From positions 1 through 64,000 of the forward strand of contig NZ_JAQFIN010000003.1 of assembly GCF_029504695.1 (NCBI RefSeq): DNA of 64,000 bases, written 5' to 3'. The position numbers were made by a program, and so were the translations under genes. Positions 24,604 through 32,715 of this stretch are shown here, in pieces. Source of the DNA: Parabacteroides sp. PF5-6. Its GTDB lineage: Bacteria; Bacteroidota; Bacteroidia; Bacteroidales; Tannerellaceae. Position 1 is the stretch's first letter. Every line of letters starts with the position of its first letter. Below the pieces are notes generated by a model. The model was not told the origin of the DNA. It did no database searches and saw nothing but the letters and a program-made list of their open reading frames with translations.

Positions 24604-25806
24604 TTGAAAGCGTTAAGGAATTATCTCGACAAGATTAAGCCCAACTTCGAGCCGGGCGGTAAGCTGGCGATGTTCCGTTCTGTGTTCGATGGATTCGAAA
24701 CATTCTTGTTTACTCCGAACTCCACTTCGAAATCAGGCGTGCATATTCACGACAGTGTAGACTCAAAGCGTACCATGATCGTTGTGGTGCTCGCTTTAGT
24801 TCCGGCTTTGCTTTTCGGTATGTATAATACCGGATACCAACATTACCTGGCCGTGGGCGCCGATCCGGGCTTCTGCATGACTTTTATTTACGGTCTACTG
24901 GCAGTATTGCCGAAGATCATTGTTTCGTATGTCGTTGGGTTGGGTATCGAGTTTGTCGTTGCCCAATGGAAGAACGAAGAGATCCAGGAAGGATTCCTGG
25001 TATCGGGTATTCTGATCCCGATGATCGTACCGGTGGATACGCCGCTTTGGATGATCGCAGTCGCTACGGCTTTCGCGGTGATCTTTGCCAAGGAAGTATT
25101 CGGAGGTACGGGGTATAATATATTTAATGTAGCGTTGATCACCCGCGCGTTCCTGTTCTTTGCCTATCCGGCAGCCATGTCGGGCGACTCGGTTTGGGTA
25201 CGTACGGCAGATACCTTTGGCATCGGCGCCGGACAAGTGGTAGATGCTTATTCCGGAGCGACTCCGCTGGGACAGATCGGTGTGGCCGGTAAAGAACTGA
25301 TCGGCTCGTTCCAAACGGTTGATATCCTGGGTAACCCATTGACTACTTGGGATTATTTCGTAGGTCTTATTCCGGGTTCTATCGGTGAAACTTCAGTGAT
25401 CGCCATCCTGTTGGGGGCTATCATCCTGCTCTATACAGGCATCGCAAGCTGGAAAACGATGCTCTCCGTCTTTGTTGGGGGAGCGGCTGTGGCGGCGATC
25501 TTCAATCTGATCGGAACGACCGTGGTGATGACCGTATCGCCTGTAGATCATCTGTTCCTGGGTGGTTTTGCTTTTGGTGCTGTCTTTATGGCAACCGATC
25601 CGGTGACTTCGGCCCGTACGGAAACCGGGAAATATATCTATGGTTTCTTAGTCGGAGCCATGGCGATTATCATCCGTGCACTGAATCCGGGTTATCCCGA
25701 AGGCATGATGCTCGCGATCCTGTTGATGAATACATTCGCTCCGCTGATCGACTACTATGTGGTGGATGCCAATATTAACCGCCGCTTGAAGAGAGCCTTG
25801 AAATAA
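24604..25806 (+). CDS. nqrB: Na+-translocating NADH:quinone reductase subunit B
   Basis: A membrane subunit of 400 residues with about ten helices. It carries covalent FMN on the Thr of SGAT (AYSGATPLG, near residue 220). It also has the riboflavin/quinone region and ends MLAILLMNTFAPLIDYYVV. The start is TTG at 24604 (TTGAAAGCGTTAAGG); there is no ATG nearby that keeps the conserved N-terminal KALRNYLDKIKPNFE. It lies between nqrA and nqrC. Confidence 0.94.
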   Translation: MKALRNYLDKIKPNFEPGGKLAMFRSVFDGFETFLFTPNSTSKSGVHIHDSVDSKRTMIVVVLALVPALLFGMYNTGYQHYLAVGADPGFCMTFIYGLLAVLPKIIVSYVVGLGIEFVVAQWKNEEIQEGFLVSGILIPMIVPVDTPLWMIAVATAFAVIFAKEVFGGTGYNIFNVALITRAFLFFAYPAAMSGDSVWVRTADTFGIGAGQVVDAYSGATPLGQIGVAGKELIGSFQTVDILGNPLTTWDYFVGLIPGSIGETSVIAILLGAIILLYTGIASWKTMLSVFVGGAAVAAIFNLIGTTVVMTVSPVDHLFLGGFAFGAVFMATDPVTSARTETGKYIYGFLVGAMAIIIRALNPGYPEGMMLAILLMNTFAPLIDYYVVDANINRRLKRALK

Positions 25807-25824
25807 CCTGTAAAATAGAAGATT

Positions 25825-26508
25825 ATGAATAGAGACAGTAATGTATATACGATCATCTATGCTTCGGTCATGGTGTTGTTGGTAGCCGTCGTTCTGGCGT
25901 TTACCTCTCAATCCCTGCGTTCGTTCCAGAAGCAGAATGAAGATAACGATAAGCGGCAACAGATCCTGCGTTCGATCCATGTCGATGTGAAAGCCGACGC
26001 GGCTGAAGCCCAATACAATGAATTGATTAAAGAAGCCTTTCTGGTGAATGCCCAGGGACAGAAGGTGGAAGGAGATGCCTTTGCCGCTGACCCGGTGAAG
26101 TCGTTTGCTGAAAACCTTTATCCCGTATTCGTAGCCAATGTGGACGGACAAACCAAATACATCATGGCATTATATGGAGCCGGACTTTGGGGACCACTCT
26201 GGGGCTATCTTTCGCTGGATGACGACCGCAATACGGTGTATGGTGCCGACTTCAGTCATGCGGGAGAAACGCCGGGCTTGGGTGCGGAGATCACCACTAA
26301 AAGTTTCAGCGCCCCGTTTGCCGGAAAGAAACTGTTCATGAACAATGAATACAAGTCGATCGCGGTAGTGAAACCCGGTAAAAGCGCGGCCGGACAGGAT
26401 TATGTCGATGGGATCTCGGGCGGTACGATTACCAGCCAGGGAGTTGACCAGATGATTTACAATAGCCTGAAAGGTTACGTTCCTTTTTTAACTTCAAACA
26501 ACCAATAA
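25825..26508 (+). CDS. nqrC: Na+-translocating NADH:quinone reductase subunit C
   Basis: The 227-residue protein has one N-terminal helix (YTIIYASVMVLLVAVVLAFTS) and a periplasmic FMN-binding domain. The flavin-carrying Thr is in DGISGGTIT near residue 199; family consensus is SGxT. The chain includes LWGYLSLD and GETPGLGAEITT. It is 18 bp after nqrB and 3 bp before nqrD. Confidence 0.95.
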   Translation: MNRDSNVYTIIYASVMVLLVAVVLAFTSQSLRSFQKQNEDNDKRQQILRSIHVDVKADAAEAQYNELIKEAFLVNAQGQKVEGDAFAADPVKSFAENLYPVFVANVDGQTKYIMALYGAGLWGPLWGYLSLDDDRNTVYGADFSHAGETPGLGAEITTKSFSAPFAGKKLFMNNEYKSIAVVKPGKSAAGQDYVDGISGGTITSQGVDQMIYNSLKGYVPFLTSNNQ

Positions 26509-26511
26509 GAT

Positions 26512-27144
26512 ATGGCATTATTATCAAATAAGAATAAAGAAGTACTGACAAGCCCGTTGAGCCGGAACAATCCGGTCATCGTTCAGATGCTGGGGGTTTG
26601 TTCCGCTCTGGCGGTAACTTCCAAACTGGAGCCTTCGATTGTGATGGGACTTTCCGTGACAGCGGTAATGGCTTTTGCGAACGTGATCATTTCCCTATTA
26701 CGTAATACGATCCCGAACCGGATCCGTATCATCGTTCAGTTAGTGGTCGTGGCTGCGTTGGTGACGATTGTTAGCGAGGTATTGAAAGCCTTTGCTTACG
26801 ATGTAAACAAACAACTCTCGGTCTTTGTGGGATTGATCATTACCAACTGTATCCTGATGGGACGTCTGGAGGCGTTCGCGCTGGGTAACGGTCCGTGGGA
26901 GTCGTTCCTCGATGGGATCGGTAACGGACTGGGGTATGGCATTATCCTGGTGATTGTCGGATTCTTCCGTGAACTCTTTGGCTCGGGTACGCTACTGGGT
27001 ATCCAGGTGGTACCGCAGGCGTTCTACGACCTGGGCTATGTGAATAACGGCTTGATGATTCTGCCGCCGATGGCATTGATCGTGGTGGCGGCGATTATCT
27101 GGGTGCATCGTTCGAGGAACAAAGAGCTATTGGAAGAAAATTAA
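26512..27144 (+). CDS. nqrD: Na+-translocating NADH:quinone reductase subunit D
   Basis: A 210-residue membrane protein with six helices, homologous to RnfE. Key segments are NPVIVQMLGVCSALAVTS and the conserved VGLIITNCILMGRLEAFA, which with NqrE contributes Cys ligands to an intramembrane Fe-S centre (Cys in TNCILMGR and near GVCSAL). It lies 3 bp after nqrC; nqrE follows after 28 bp. Confidence 0.95.
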   Translation: MALLSNKNKEVLTSPLSRNNPVIVQMLGVCSALAVTSKLEPSIVMGLSVTAVMAFANVIISLLRNTIPNRIRIIVQLVVVAALVTIVSEVLKAFAYDVNKQLSVFVGLIITNCILMGRLEAFALGNGPWESFLDGIGNGLGYGIILVIVGFFRELFGSGTLLGIQVVPQAFYDLGYVNNGLMILPPMALIVVAAIIWVHRSRNKELLEEN

Positions 27145-27172
27145 TGTGTAACCTTAAAAACGAAATCATAAA

Positions 27173-27790
27173 ATGGGAGAAGTTTTAAGCACATTTGTAC
27201 GTTCGATCTTTGTGGAGAACATGATCTTCGCATACTACCTGGGTATGTGTTCGTATCTGGCGGTTTCCAAGAACGTGAAGACGGCATTAGGATTAGGTAT
27301 CGCGGTGACATTCATTCTGGTCTGTACGCTGCCGATCAATTATATGTTGGAGAATTATGTACTGAAAGAAGGCGCGTTGAGCTGGTTAGGCCCGGAGTAT
27401 GCGGAAGTCAACCTGAGTTTCCTTTCATTGATCATCTTTATTGCGATCATTGCCTCTTTTGTGCAATTGGTTGAGATGGTGATCGAGAAGTTCGCACCCG
27501 CCCTCTATTCCTCTTTGGGTATCTTCCTGCCGTTGATCGCCGTAAACTGCGCGATCCTGGGAGGTTCTTTGTTTATGCAGCAGAAAGCATTCGCGAATGT
27601 CGGTATTGCGACGGTCTACGGACTGGGTTCGGGTATCGGTTGGATACTGGCGATTGTCGGTATGGCGGCTATCCGTGAGAAACTGGCGTATTCCGATATT
27701 CCCAAACCACTGAAAGGACTGGGTATGGCCTTTATCATTACCGGTCTGATGGGGATTGGATTTATGTGCTTCTCGGGATTAAGTATATAA
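27173..27790 (+). CDS. nqrE: Na+-translocating NADH:quinone reductase subunit E
   Basis: The 205-residue, six-helix partner of NqrD, homologous to RnfA. It shows VEMVIEKFAPALYSSLGIFLPLIAVNCAILGGSLF with the Cys of the intramembrane Fe-S centre, and a first Cys in YLGMCSYLAVS. The spacer to nqrF (129 bp) carries a palindromic repeat, unlike the tight spacing elsewhere in the operon. Confidence 0.95.
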   Translation: MGEVLSTFVRSIFVENMIFAYYLGMCSYLAVSKNVKTALGLGIAVTFILVCTLPINYMLENYVLKEGALSWLGPEYAEVNLSFLSLIIFIAIIASFVQLVEMVIEKFAPALYSSLGIFLPLIAVNCAILGGSLFMQQKAFANVGIATVYGLGSGIGWILAIVGMAAIREKLAYSDIPKPLKGLGMAFIITGLMGIGFMCFSGLSI

Positions 27791-27794
27791 AAGA

Positions 27795-27903
27795 GGCCCC
27801 TCCAACCTCCCCGAAAGGGAGGCTAAAGGGAAAAAGGAGATAGAGAGATTAATAAGTAATGACAAGGTTTCTTAGCCTCCCCTTGGGGGAGGTTGGAGGG
27901 GCC
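27795..27903. repeat. CT/GA-rich palindromic element between nqrE and nqrF
   Basis: Perfect 18-bp arms, GGCCCCTCCAACCTCCCC (27795-27812) and GGGGAGGTTGGAGGGGCC (27886-27903), flank 73 bp. Inside, GGGAGGCTAAAG pairs with CTTAGCCTCCCC. The arms resemble the repeat at 11166-11192. A hairpin here could stop some transcripts before nqrF or set subunit ratios. Confidence 0.8.
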
Positions 27904-27919
27904 CTAAATAGATAAGAAA

Positions 27920-29179
27920 ATGATTTTATTAATGTCAGGCGGACTTACAATCATAGCCGGAGCGGTAATCTTCCTTTTGATTACCCTGATCCTGGTGGGT
28001 GCGTTGCTGTTCGCGAAAGCAAAACTTATACCATCCGGAAACATCAAGATGGTAGTCAATGACGAGAAAGAATTCGACGTGCCAATGGGTGGAACGGTAT
28101 TGGGAACCTTGCAAAGCCAGGGTATCTTCCTTTCTTCTGCCTGTGGAGGCGGTGGGAGCTGCGGCCAGTGCCGTTGCCAGATCCCGGAAGGCGGTGGCAA
28201 TATCCTGCCCACGGAAGTAGGGTTCTTCTCGCGCAAACAGATCAAAGACAACTGGAGACTGGGATGCCAGACGAAGGTGAAAGAAGATATGAAGGTCGTT
28301 GTACCCGAAGAGGTGTTCGGCGTGAAAGAGTGGGAGTGTACGGTGGTTTCCAACCACAACGTGGCTTCTTTTATCAAGGAATTTACGGTACGTCTGCCGG
28401 AAGGTGAAGCGATGAACTTCAAACCGGGTAGCTACGCACAGATCGTGATTCCCAAATACGACCTGAAGTTCACGGAATTCGCTGTGGAAGACCGCTTCAA
28501 AGAAGAATGGGATAAGTTCAAGATGTGGGATCTGGCGTGCAAGAACGAAGAAGAGACCATTCGTGCGTATTCCATGGCCAACTATCCTGCGGAAGGAAAT
28601 ATCATTACGCTGAACGTGCGTATCGCTACGCCGCCGTTCGATCGCGCTACCGGAACCTGGAAAGCAGGGATCAAGCCGGGTATCGGTTCTTCGTTCATCT
28701 TCAACCTCAAACCGGGGGATAAAGTGAAGATGTCGGGTCCTTATGGCGACTTCCATATCCTGGATACGAAACGCGAGATGTTGTATATCGGTGGTGGTGC
28801 GGGTATGGCTCCGCTGCGTGCGCATCTGTTGCATTTGTTCAAGACACTGAAAACGACCGACCGTACCGTTTCTTATTGGTATGGTGCCCGTTCGAAGAAC
28901 GAGATCTTCTACGAAGAAGATTTCCGCGCTATCGAAAAGGAATTCCCGAACTTCAAGTTCCATATCGCCCTTTCGGAACCGCGTCCGGAAGACAACTGGA
29001 CAGGCCCGGTAGGCTTTATCCATCAGGTAATCCACGATTACTACCTGAAAGATCACGACGCACCGGAAGATATCGAATACTACATGTGTGGTCCCGGCCC
29101 GATGGCAAAAGCCGTAGAAGGCATGCTCGACAGCCTGGGTGTTCCCCGCGAAATGTTGCATTTCGACGACTTCGGATAA
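27920..29179 (+). CDS. nqrF: Na+-translocating NADH:quinone reductase subunit F
   Basis: The NADH-oxidising subunit, 419 residues. One N-terminal helix anchors it. The 2Fe-2S domain has Cys in SSACGGGGSCGQCRC (near residues 75-84) and LGCQTKV (near 116). The FAD site is RAYSMANYP and the NADH site GGGAGMAPLRAHL, with a C-terminal CGPGPMAKAVEGML. Electrons go NADH to FAD to 2Fe-2S to the NqrC/B flavins, with Na+ export. It ends the operon; a 21-bp partial duplication of its 3' end and a terminator follow. Confidence 0.96.
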   Translation: MILLMSGGLTIIAGAVIFLLITLILVGALLFAKAKLIPSGNIKMVVNDEKEFDVPMGGTVLGTLQSQGIFLSSACGGGGSCGQCRCQIPEGGGNILPTEVGFFSRKQIKDNWRLGCQTKVKEDMKVVVPEEVFGVKEWECTVVSNHNVASFIKEFTVRLPEGEAMNFKPGSYAQIVIPKYDLKFTEFAVEDRFKEEWDKFKMWDLACKNEEETIRAYSMANYPAEGNIITLNVRIATPPFDRATGTWKAGIKPGIGSSFIFNLKPGDKVKMSGPYGDFHILDTKREMLYIGGGAGMAPLRAHLLHLFKTLKTTDRTVSYWYGARSKNEIFYEEDFRAIEKEFPNFKFHIALSEPRPEDNWTGPVGFIHQVIHDYYLKDHDAPEDIEYYMCGPGPMAKAVEGMLDSLGVPREMLHFDDFG

Positions 29180-29206
29180 TCGAATGATGACTTCGGATAA
29201 TCAAAT

Positions 29207-29250
29207 AAAGAAAAGGAGCTGGCTATTTATTTAGTCAGCTCCTTTTCTTT
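29207..29250 (+). terminator. nqr operon terminator
   Basis: AAAGAAAAGGAGCTG pairs with CAGCTCCTTTTCTTT around ~14 nt. The T-rich right arm serves as the tail. Confidence 0.88.
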
Positions 29251-29335
29251 CACCCTCCCCTTACACCCCTTATCCCCCTTACTCCCCTTACTCCCCTTAA
29301 TCCCCTTAATCCTCCCTTAACCTCCTTTAACTCTT
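29251..29335. repeat. Degenerate 10-bp CCCCTTAATC/ACTCCCCTTA tandem repeat
   Basis: Short CCCCTTA words repeat with a ~10-bp step (CCCCTTACA, CCCCTTACT, CCCCTTAATC and so on). The same words, with ACTCCTTAAA, appear at 62764-62850 and, reversed, at 39356-39400. No coding content. Confidence 0.55.
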
Positions 29336-29417
29336 TTTCCTCTATCTTACACAATATCGTGCAGCATTCCCCGTTCTAATAGCATCTAAGCTTATGTAGT
29401 ACAAAAAAAGAATTGAC

Positions 29418-29615
29418 ATGAAGCCTCTGATATTATCCTTTTTCGCAGTTATCTTGTTTTATTCCCTTTTCATCGATAAAAAGGAAGAGAAGGTGATAAA
29501 CAAACCCATACCTGTCGACACCCGTTCTACCCGGATCAACACGGTGGATACTATCGAAAATAGCGATTCCATTGTCTTTTATGCCAATCGGTATATGTAC
29601 GATTTCAAACTTTAA
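29418..29615 (+). CDS. Small membrane-anchored protein
   Basis: A 65-residue frame with one hydrophobic stretch (LILSFFAVILFYSLFI) and a polar tail rich in Thr, Ile and Asp. It could be a small periplasm-facing protein. No recognised family and only modest support from frame alone; the stop codon sits at the beginning of repeat array F. Confidence 0.4.
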   Translation: MKPLILSFFAVILFYSLFIDKKEEKVINKPIPVDTRSTRINTVDTIENSDSIVFYANRYMYDFKL

Positions 29616-29720
29616 CCCCGCCAACCTTCCCAAAACCCCGGCAGCCTTTCGGAAAACTCCGACGGCCTTTTAGAAAACTCCGACGGCCTTTTGGAAAACC
29701 CCGGCGGCCTTTTTCGCAAC
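29614..29720. repeat. 21-bp array F (5 units)
   Basis: Units start at 29614, 29634, 29655, 29676, 29697 and a partial one at 29718; the step is 21 bp (20 for the first). Each has AACYCCGRCGGCCTTTT: an A run, a CCG-rich core, then a T run. The sequence drifts most in the first unit. It begins at the stop codon of the small protein gene. Confidence 0.8.
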
Positions 29721-29726
29721 TCCTCT

Positions 29727-30350
29727 ACACATAAAAGTTTTCACATCCCCTTTCACCCTTCACCCCGAGGGTAGATCCCTGTATTGATCAGCGTTTCGGG
29801 TGAATGGAGATCAGAACACTTCTTTTCCTTTCCTCTTTTGCCAAGGCCAACATGGGTATTTCGCGGGATATTCAAGTATTGTGAGGTTGGAAGGTCCCAT
29901 TGTCTGAATCAGGATTATCAGGATTGAATATATTTACAAGATTAGAGGCGAGCGAAGCGAGTGTCACAGGCTTTAATCCTGCCCATTTATTCAATCCTGA
30001 TAATCCTGATTCAGACAATTGATCTTCAAATTTTCTTCGATTTGCCGCTTCGCGCCTACTAACTACTAACTACCCACTACCAACTACTGAAGAAAATCTT
30101 CCGATTTTCTTCGATTTACCGCTGCGCGCCTACTAACTACTAACTACCCACTACTAACTACCGAAGAAAATCTTCCGATTTTCTTCAATGCGAATAGACT
30201 CCACAAGATTTTGCTTTACGCTTCGCTAAGCGGCCTTCGGTTCGGGAAGATTCGTGAAGAGGCGGTGGAGCTTTCACCCGAAAGGCTGATCAATGCAGGG
30301 ATCTGGCGACCGGGTGAAAGGTGAAAGGCTGGGTTTAACTTTTTATGTGG
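29727..30350. mobile_element. MITE-like element with ~80-bp terminal inverted repeats
   Basis: The left end (ACACATAAAAGTT, then CCTTTCACCCTTCACCC, AGATCCCTGTATTGATCAGC, TTTCGGGTGAA to ~29805) is matched in reverse at the right (TTTCACCCGAAAGGCTGATC, AATGCAGGGATCT, GGTGAAAGGTGAAAGG, AACTTTTTATGTG to 30350). Inside are a 31-bp inverted pair (core TCAGGATTATCAGGATTGAA at ~29908 and its complement to ~30021) and two direct repeats of ~95 bp containing GAAGAAAATCTTCCGATTTT. There is no transposase and no open frame, so it would be non-autonomous. Confidence 0.75.
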
Positions 30351-30362
30351 TAAAAAAACATC

Positions 30363-30821
30363 CTAAGGAGTAGTTAAATCTTCATAGGGAGGAATATCTT
30401 CTAAGAAGCTATAAGTCTGCGTTTTGTAGTCGATCTGACAGCAGTAGTGAGAGAGTCCGTTGCTTACCATCAGATAAGGAACCGTCAATACCATATTGTA
30501 GCGAACAATCTGATCAAAAACACGATCAGTGATTTCTATCCCCGGCGATTTGTATTCCACCACCACCACCGGAGTCAGATAACGATCGTAAACCACCGTA
30601 TCACATCTTTTATTCGTTTGATTTAATTTAATCGCCACTTCATTCGCCACCAATTCGGCCGGATATCCTTTTTCTGTAATCAGGTAGTGCACAAAATGTT
30701 GCCTCACCCATTCCTCGGGAGTCAGGGCGACGTACTTTCGGCGCACAAGATCAAAAATCAGTTTCTTTCCCTTTCTCTCGGTTACTTTTGCCGGGAATAT
30801 CGGTAGGTTTAAAGCAAGCAT
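30363..30821 (-). CDS. HsdR N-terminal-like PD-(D/E)XK domain protein
   Basis: The 152-residue protein is a single HSDR_N_2-type domain. It opens with FLIFDLVRRKYVALTPEEWVRQHFV-like text (KLIFDLVRRKY, PEEWVRQHFVHYL), then DTVVYDRYLTPVVVVEYKSP holds the Asp and Glu-x-Lys of the PD-(D/E)XK nuclease site. In type I restriction enzymes this domain cuts DNA; here no hsdM or hsdS lies nearby. The family is widespread as a solitary gene in Bacteroidetes next to DNA metabolism genes such as holA. Activity unproven. Confidence 0.78.
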   Translation of the reverse strand: MLALNLPIFPAKVTERKGKKLIFDLVRRKYVALTPEEWVRQHFVHYLITEKGYPAELVANEVAIKLNQTNKRCDTVVYDRYLTPVVVVEYKSPGIEITDRVFDQIVRYNMVLTVPYLMVSNGLSHYCCQIDYKTQTYSFLEDIPPYEDLTTP

Positions 30822-30891
30822 TTATTATATTTGTTGTTCTTTTGGATAATACTCCGTGAATATATTGTAGCAACAACAAAGGTAGGGATTT

Positions 30892-31668
30892 ATGAAAACA
30901 AAACAAGAGATAGTTGAGAATTGGCTGCCTCGGTATACGGAAAGGCAGTTGGAGGATTTCACCGATTATATATTGCTTACCAATTTTACCAAGTATGTGG
31001 AGATCTTTGCCGAACACTTCCATGTGCCCATACTGGGACTGAAATCGTCTATGCCCAATGCTTCGGCCCATGGGATGACGATCGTTAATTTCGGTATGGG
31101 AAGCGCCAATGCGGCTACGATCATGGATCTATTGTCGGCGATCAAACCCAAAGCGGTTCTCTTCCTGGGCAAATGCGGAGGCATCAAGAAAGTAAATGCG
31201 TTGGGAGATTATGTGTTGCCGATCGCTGCGATCCGGGGGGAAGGTACCTCGAATGAATACCTGCCGCCGGAAGTGCCGTCATTGCCTGCTTTCTCGATGT
31301 TAAGAGCCATTTCATCGGCGATTCGGGACTGCGGCAAAGACTATTGGACGGGTACGATCTACACCACCAACCGGCGCGTTTGGGAATACGACAGCTCGTT
31401 TAAGGATTACCTGATCAAAACCCATGCGACGGGAGTGGATATGGAAACGGCCACCTTGTTTACCGCCGGCTTTGCCAATAAAATCCCCACCGGAGCCTTA
31501 TTGATGATCTCGGACAAACCGTTGGAAGAAGACGGAGTCAAAACCGAAGAAAGCGACCGGAAAGTAACCCAACAGTTTGCCGGCGAACATGTTATTCTTG
31601 GCGTTGAAACACTGCGACAGATTATCGAAGAAAAGAAAACCATCCAGCATATCCGCTTCAGTTGGTGA
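30892..31668 (+). CDS. amn: AMP nucleosidase
   Basis: It cleaves AMP to adenine and ribose-5-phosphate. The 258-residue form lacks the N-terminal regulatory domain of the E. coli enzyme, as usual in Bacteroidetes. Key parts are NASAHGMTIVNFGMGSANAATIMDLL, the phosphorylase-type GKCGGIKK, and the substrate segment ATGVDMETATLFTAG. A -7 box TATATTTG lies at 30826-30833. holA follows after 24 bp, likely co-transcribed. Confidence 0.9.
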   Translation: MKTKQEIVENWLPRYTERQLEDFTDYILLTNFTKYVEIFAEHFHVPILGLKSSMPNASAHGMTIVNFGMGSANAATIMDLLSAIKPKAVLFLGKCGGIKKVNALGDYVLPIAAIRGEGTSNEYLPPEVPSLPAFSMLRAISSAIRDCGKDYWTGTIYTTNRRVWEYDSSFKDYLIKTHATGVDMETATLFTAGFANKIPTGALLMISDKPLEEDGVKTEESDRKVTQQFAGEHVILGVETLRQIIEEKKTIQHIRFSW

Positions 31669-31692
31669 AGCCCATAATGAATACACAGAAAA

Positions 31693-32715
31693 ATGGCTAA
31701 AAAAGAACATACATTTGAGGGAATTTGTCAGGATATCCGGCAGAAGCAGTTTGCACCGGTCTATATCTTAATGGGCGAGGAGCCTTTCTTTATGGATAAG
31801 ATCACCGACCTGTTGATCGACAATGTGGTGGGCGAAGCTGAAAGGGATTTCAACCAAACCATTCTCTACGGCGCGGATGCCGATGCGGCTCAGGTGATTA
31901 ACGCGGCACGCCGTTTCCCGATGATGTCCGACTATCAGCTTGTCGTGGTTCGCGAAGCACAAATGATCCGGGATATTGAATTATTGGCACATTATGTGAA
32001 GAAACCATTGATGCAAACCGTATTGGTGGTCAATTACAAATACAAAACCCTCGACCGACGGAAAATGTTGGCCTCGGCAACGGAAGCGAACGGTGTATTG
32101 TTCGATTCGAAAAAGATTCCCGATTACAAAATGCCCGCCTTTATCTCATCCTTGATGCAACAACGCAATATTGGCATTGATCCGAAATCCATTCAGATGC
32201 TTTCCGACTTTCTTGGCAACGATCTGGTGCGCCTGGATAAGGAATTAGACAAGCTGACGCTTTTATTGCCTGAGAATGCTCCTAAACGCATCACGCCGGA
32301 ACTGATCGAGCGAAACATTGGCATCAGTAAGGAATTCAATAACTTCGAGCTCTTGAAAGCCATCGCCGTCAAAGATGTGTTGAAGGCCAACCGTATCATT
32401 CAATACTTCGAGAAGAATCCGAAAAACAATCCCATCCAGGTCACCCTGCCTATTCTTTTCAATTATTTCTCCAACCTATTAATCTGTTATTATGCGAAAG
32501 ACCGTTCGGAACAAGGCCTGATGAATGCCTTAGGCCTTCGCAATAGCTTTCAGGTGAAAGATTATACGACCGGTATGCGCCATTACCCGGCGATGAAAGT
32601 CTTCAACCTGATCAGCGATATCCGCACCACCGACGCCCGCTCGAAAGGAGTAGGCAATCCTTCTGCCGGTGATGGCGAGCTCTTGAAAGAGCTACTCTAT
32701 AAAATACTTCACTAA
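31693..32715 (+). CDS. holA: DNA polymerase III subunit delta
   Basis: The delta subunit opens the sliding clamp as part of the clamp loader. The 340 residues show the N-terminal PVYILMGEEPFFMDKITDLL, the region LPENAPKRITPELIERNIGISKEFNNFELLKAI, and the C-terminal LLKELLYKIL. Walker A is degenerate, as expected for delta. It is the last gene before a ~900-bp gene-free stretch. Confidence 0.93.
   Translation: MAKKEHTFEGICQDIRQKQFAPVYILMGEEPFFMDKITDLLIDNVVGEAERDFNQTILYGADADAAQVINAARRFPMMSDYQLVVVREAQMIRDIELLAHYVKKPLMQTVLVVNYKYKTLDRRKMLASATEANGVLFDSKKIPDYKMPAFISSLMQQRNIGIDPKSIQMLSDFLGNDLVRLDKELDKLTLLLPENAPKRITPELIERNIGISKEFNNFELLKAIAVKDVLKANRIIQYFEKNPKNNPIQVTLPILFNYFSNLLICYYAKDRSEQGLMNALGLRNSFQVKDYTTGMRHYPAMKVFNLISDIRTTDARSKGVGNPSAGDGELLKELLYKILH

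Noticed and set aside
27935-29161. A 408-residue open frame antisense to nqrF
   Set aside because: nqrF has clear Fe-S, FAD and NADH motifs; the antisense frame has odd composition and no family.
29727-30350. The inverted-repeat element as an insertion sequence with transposase
   Set aside because: No frame of useful length is present.
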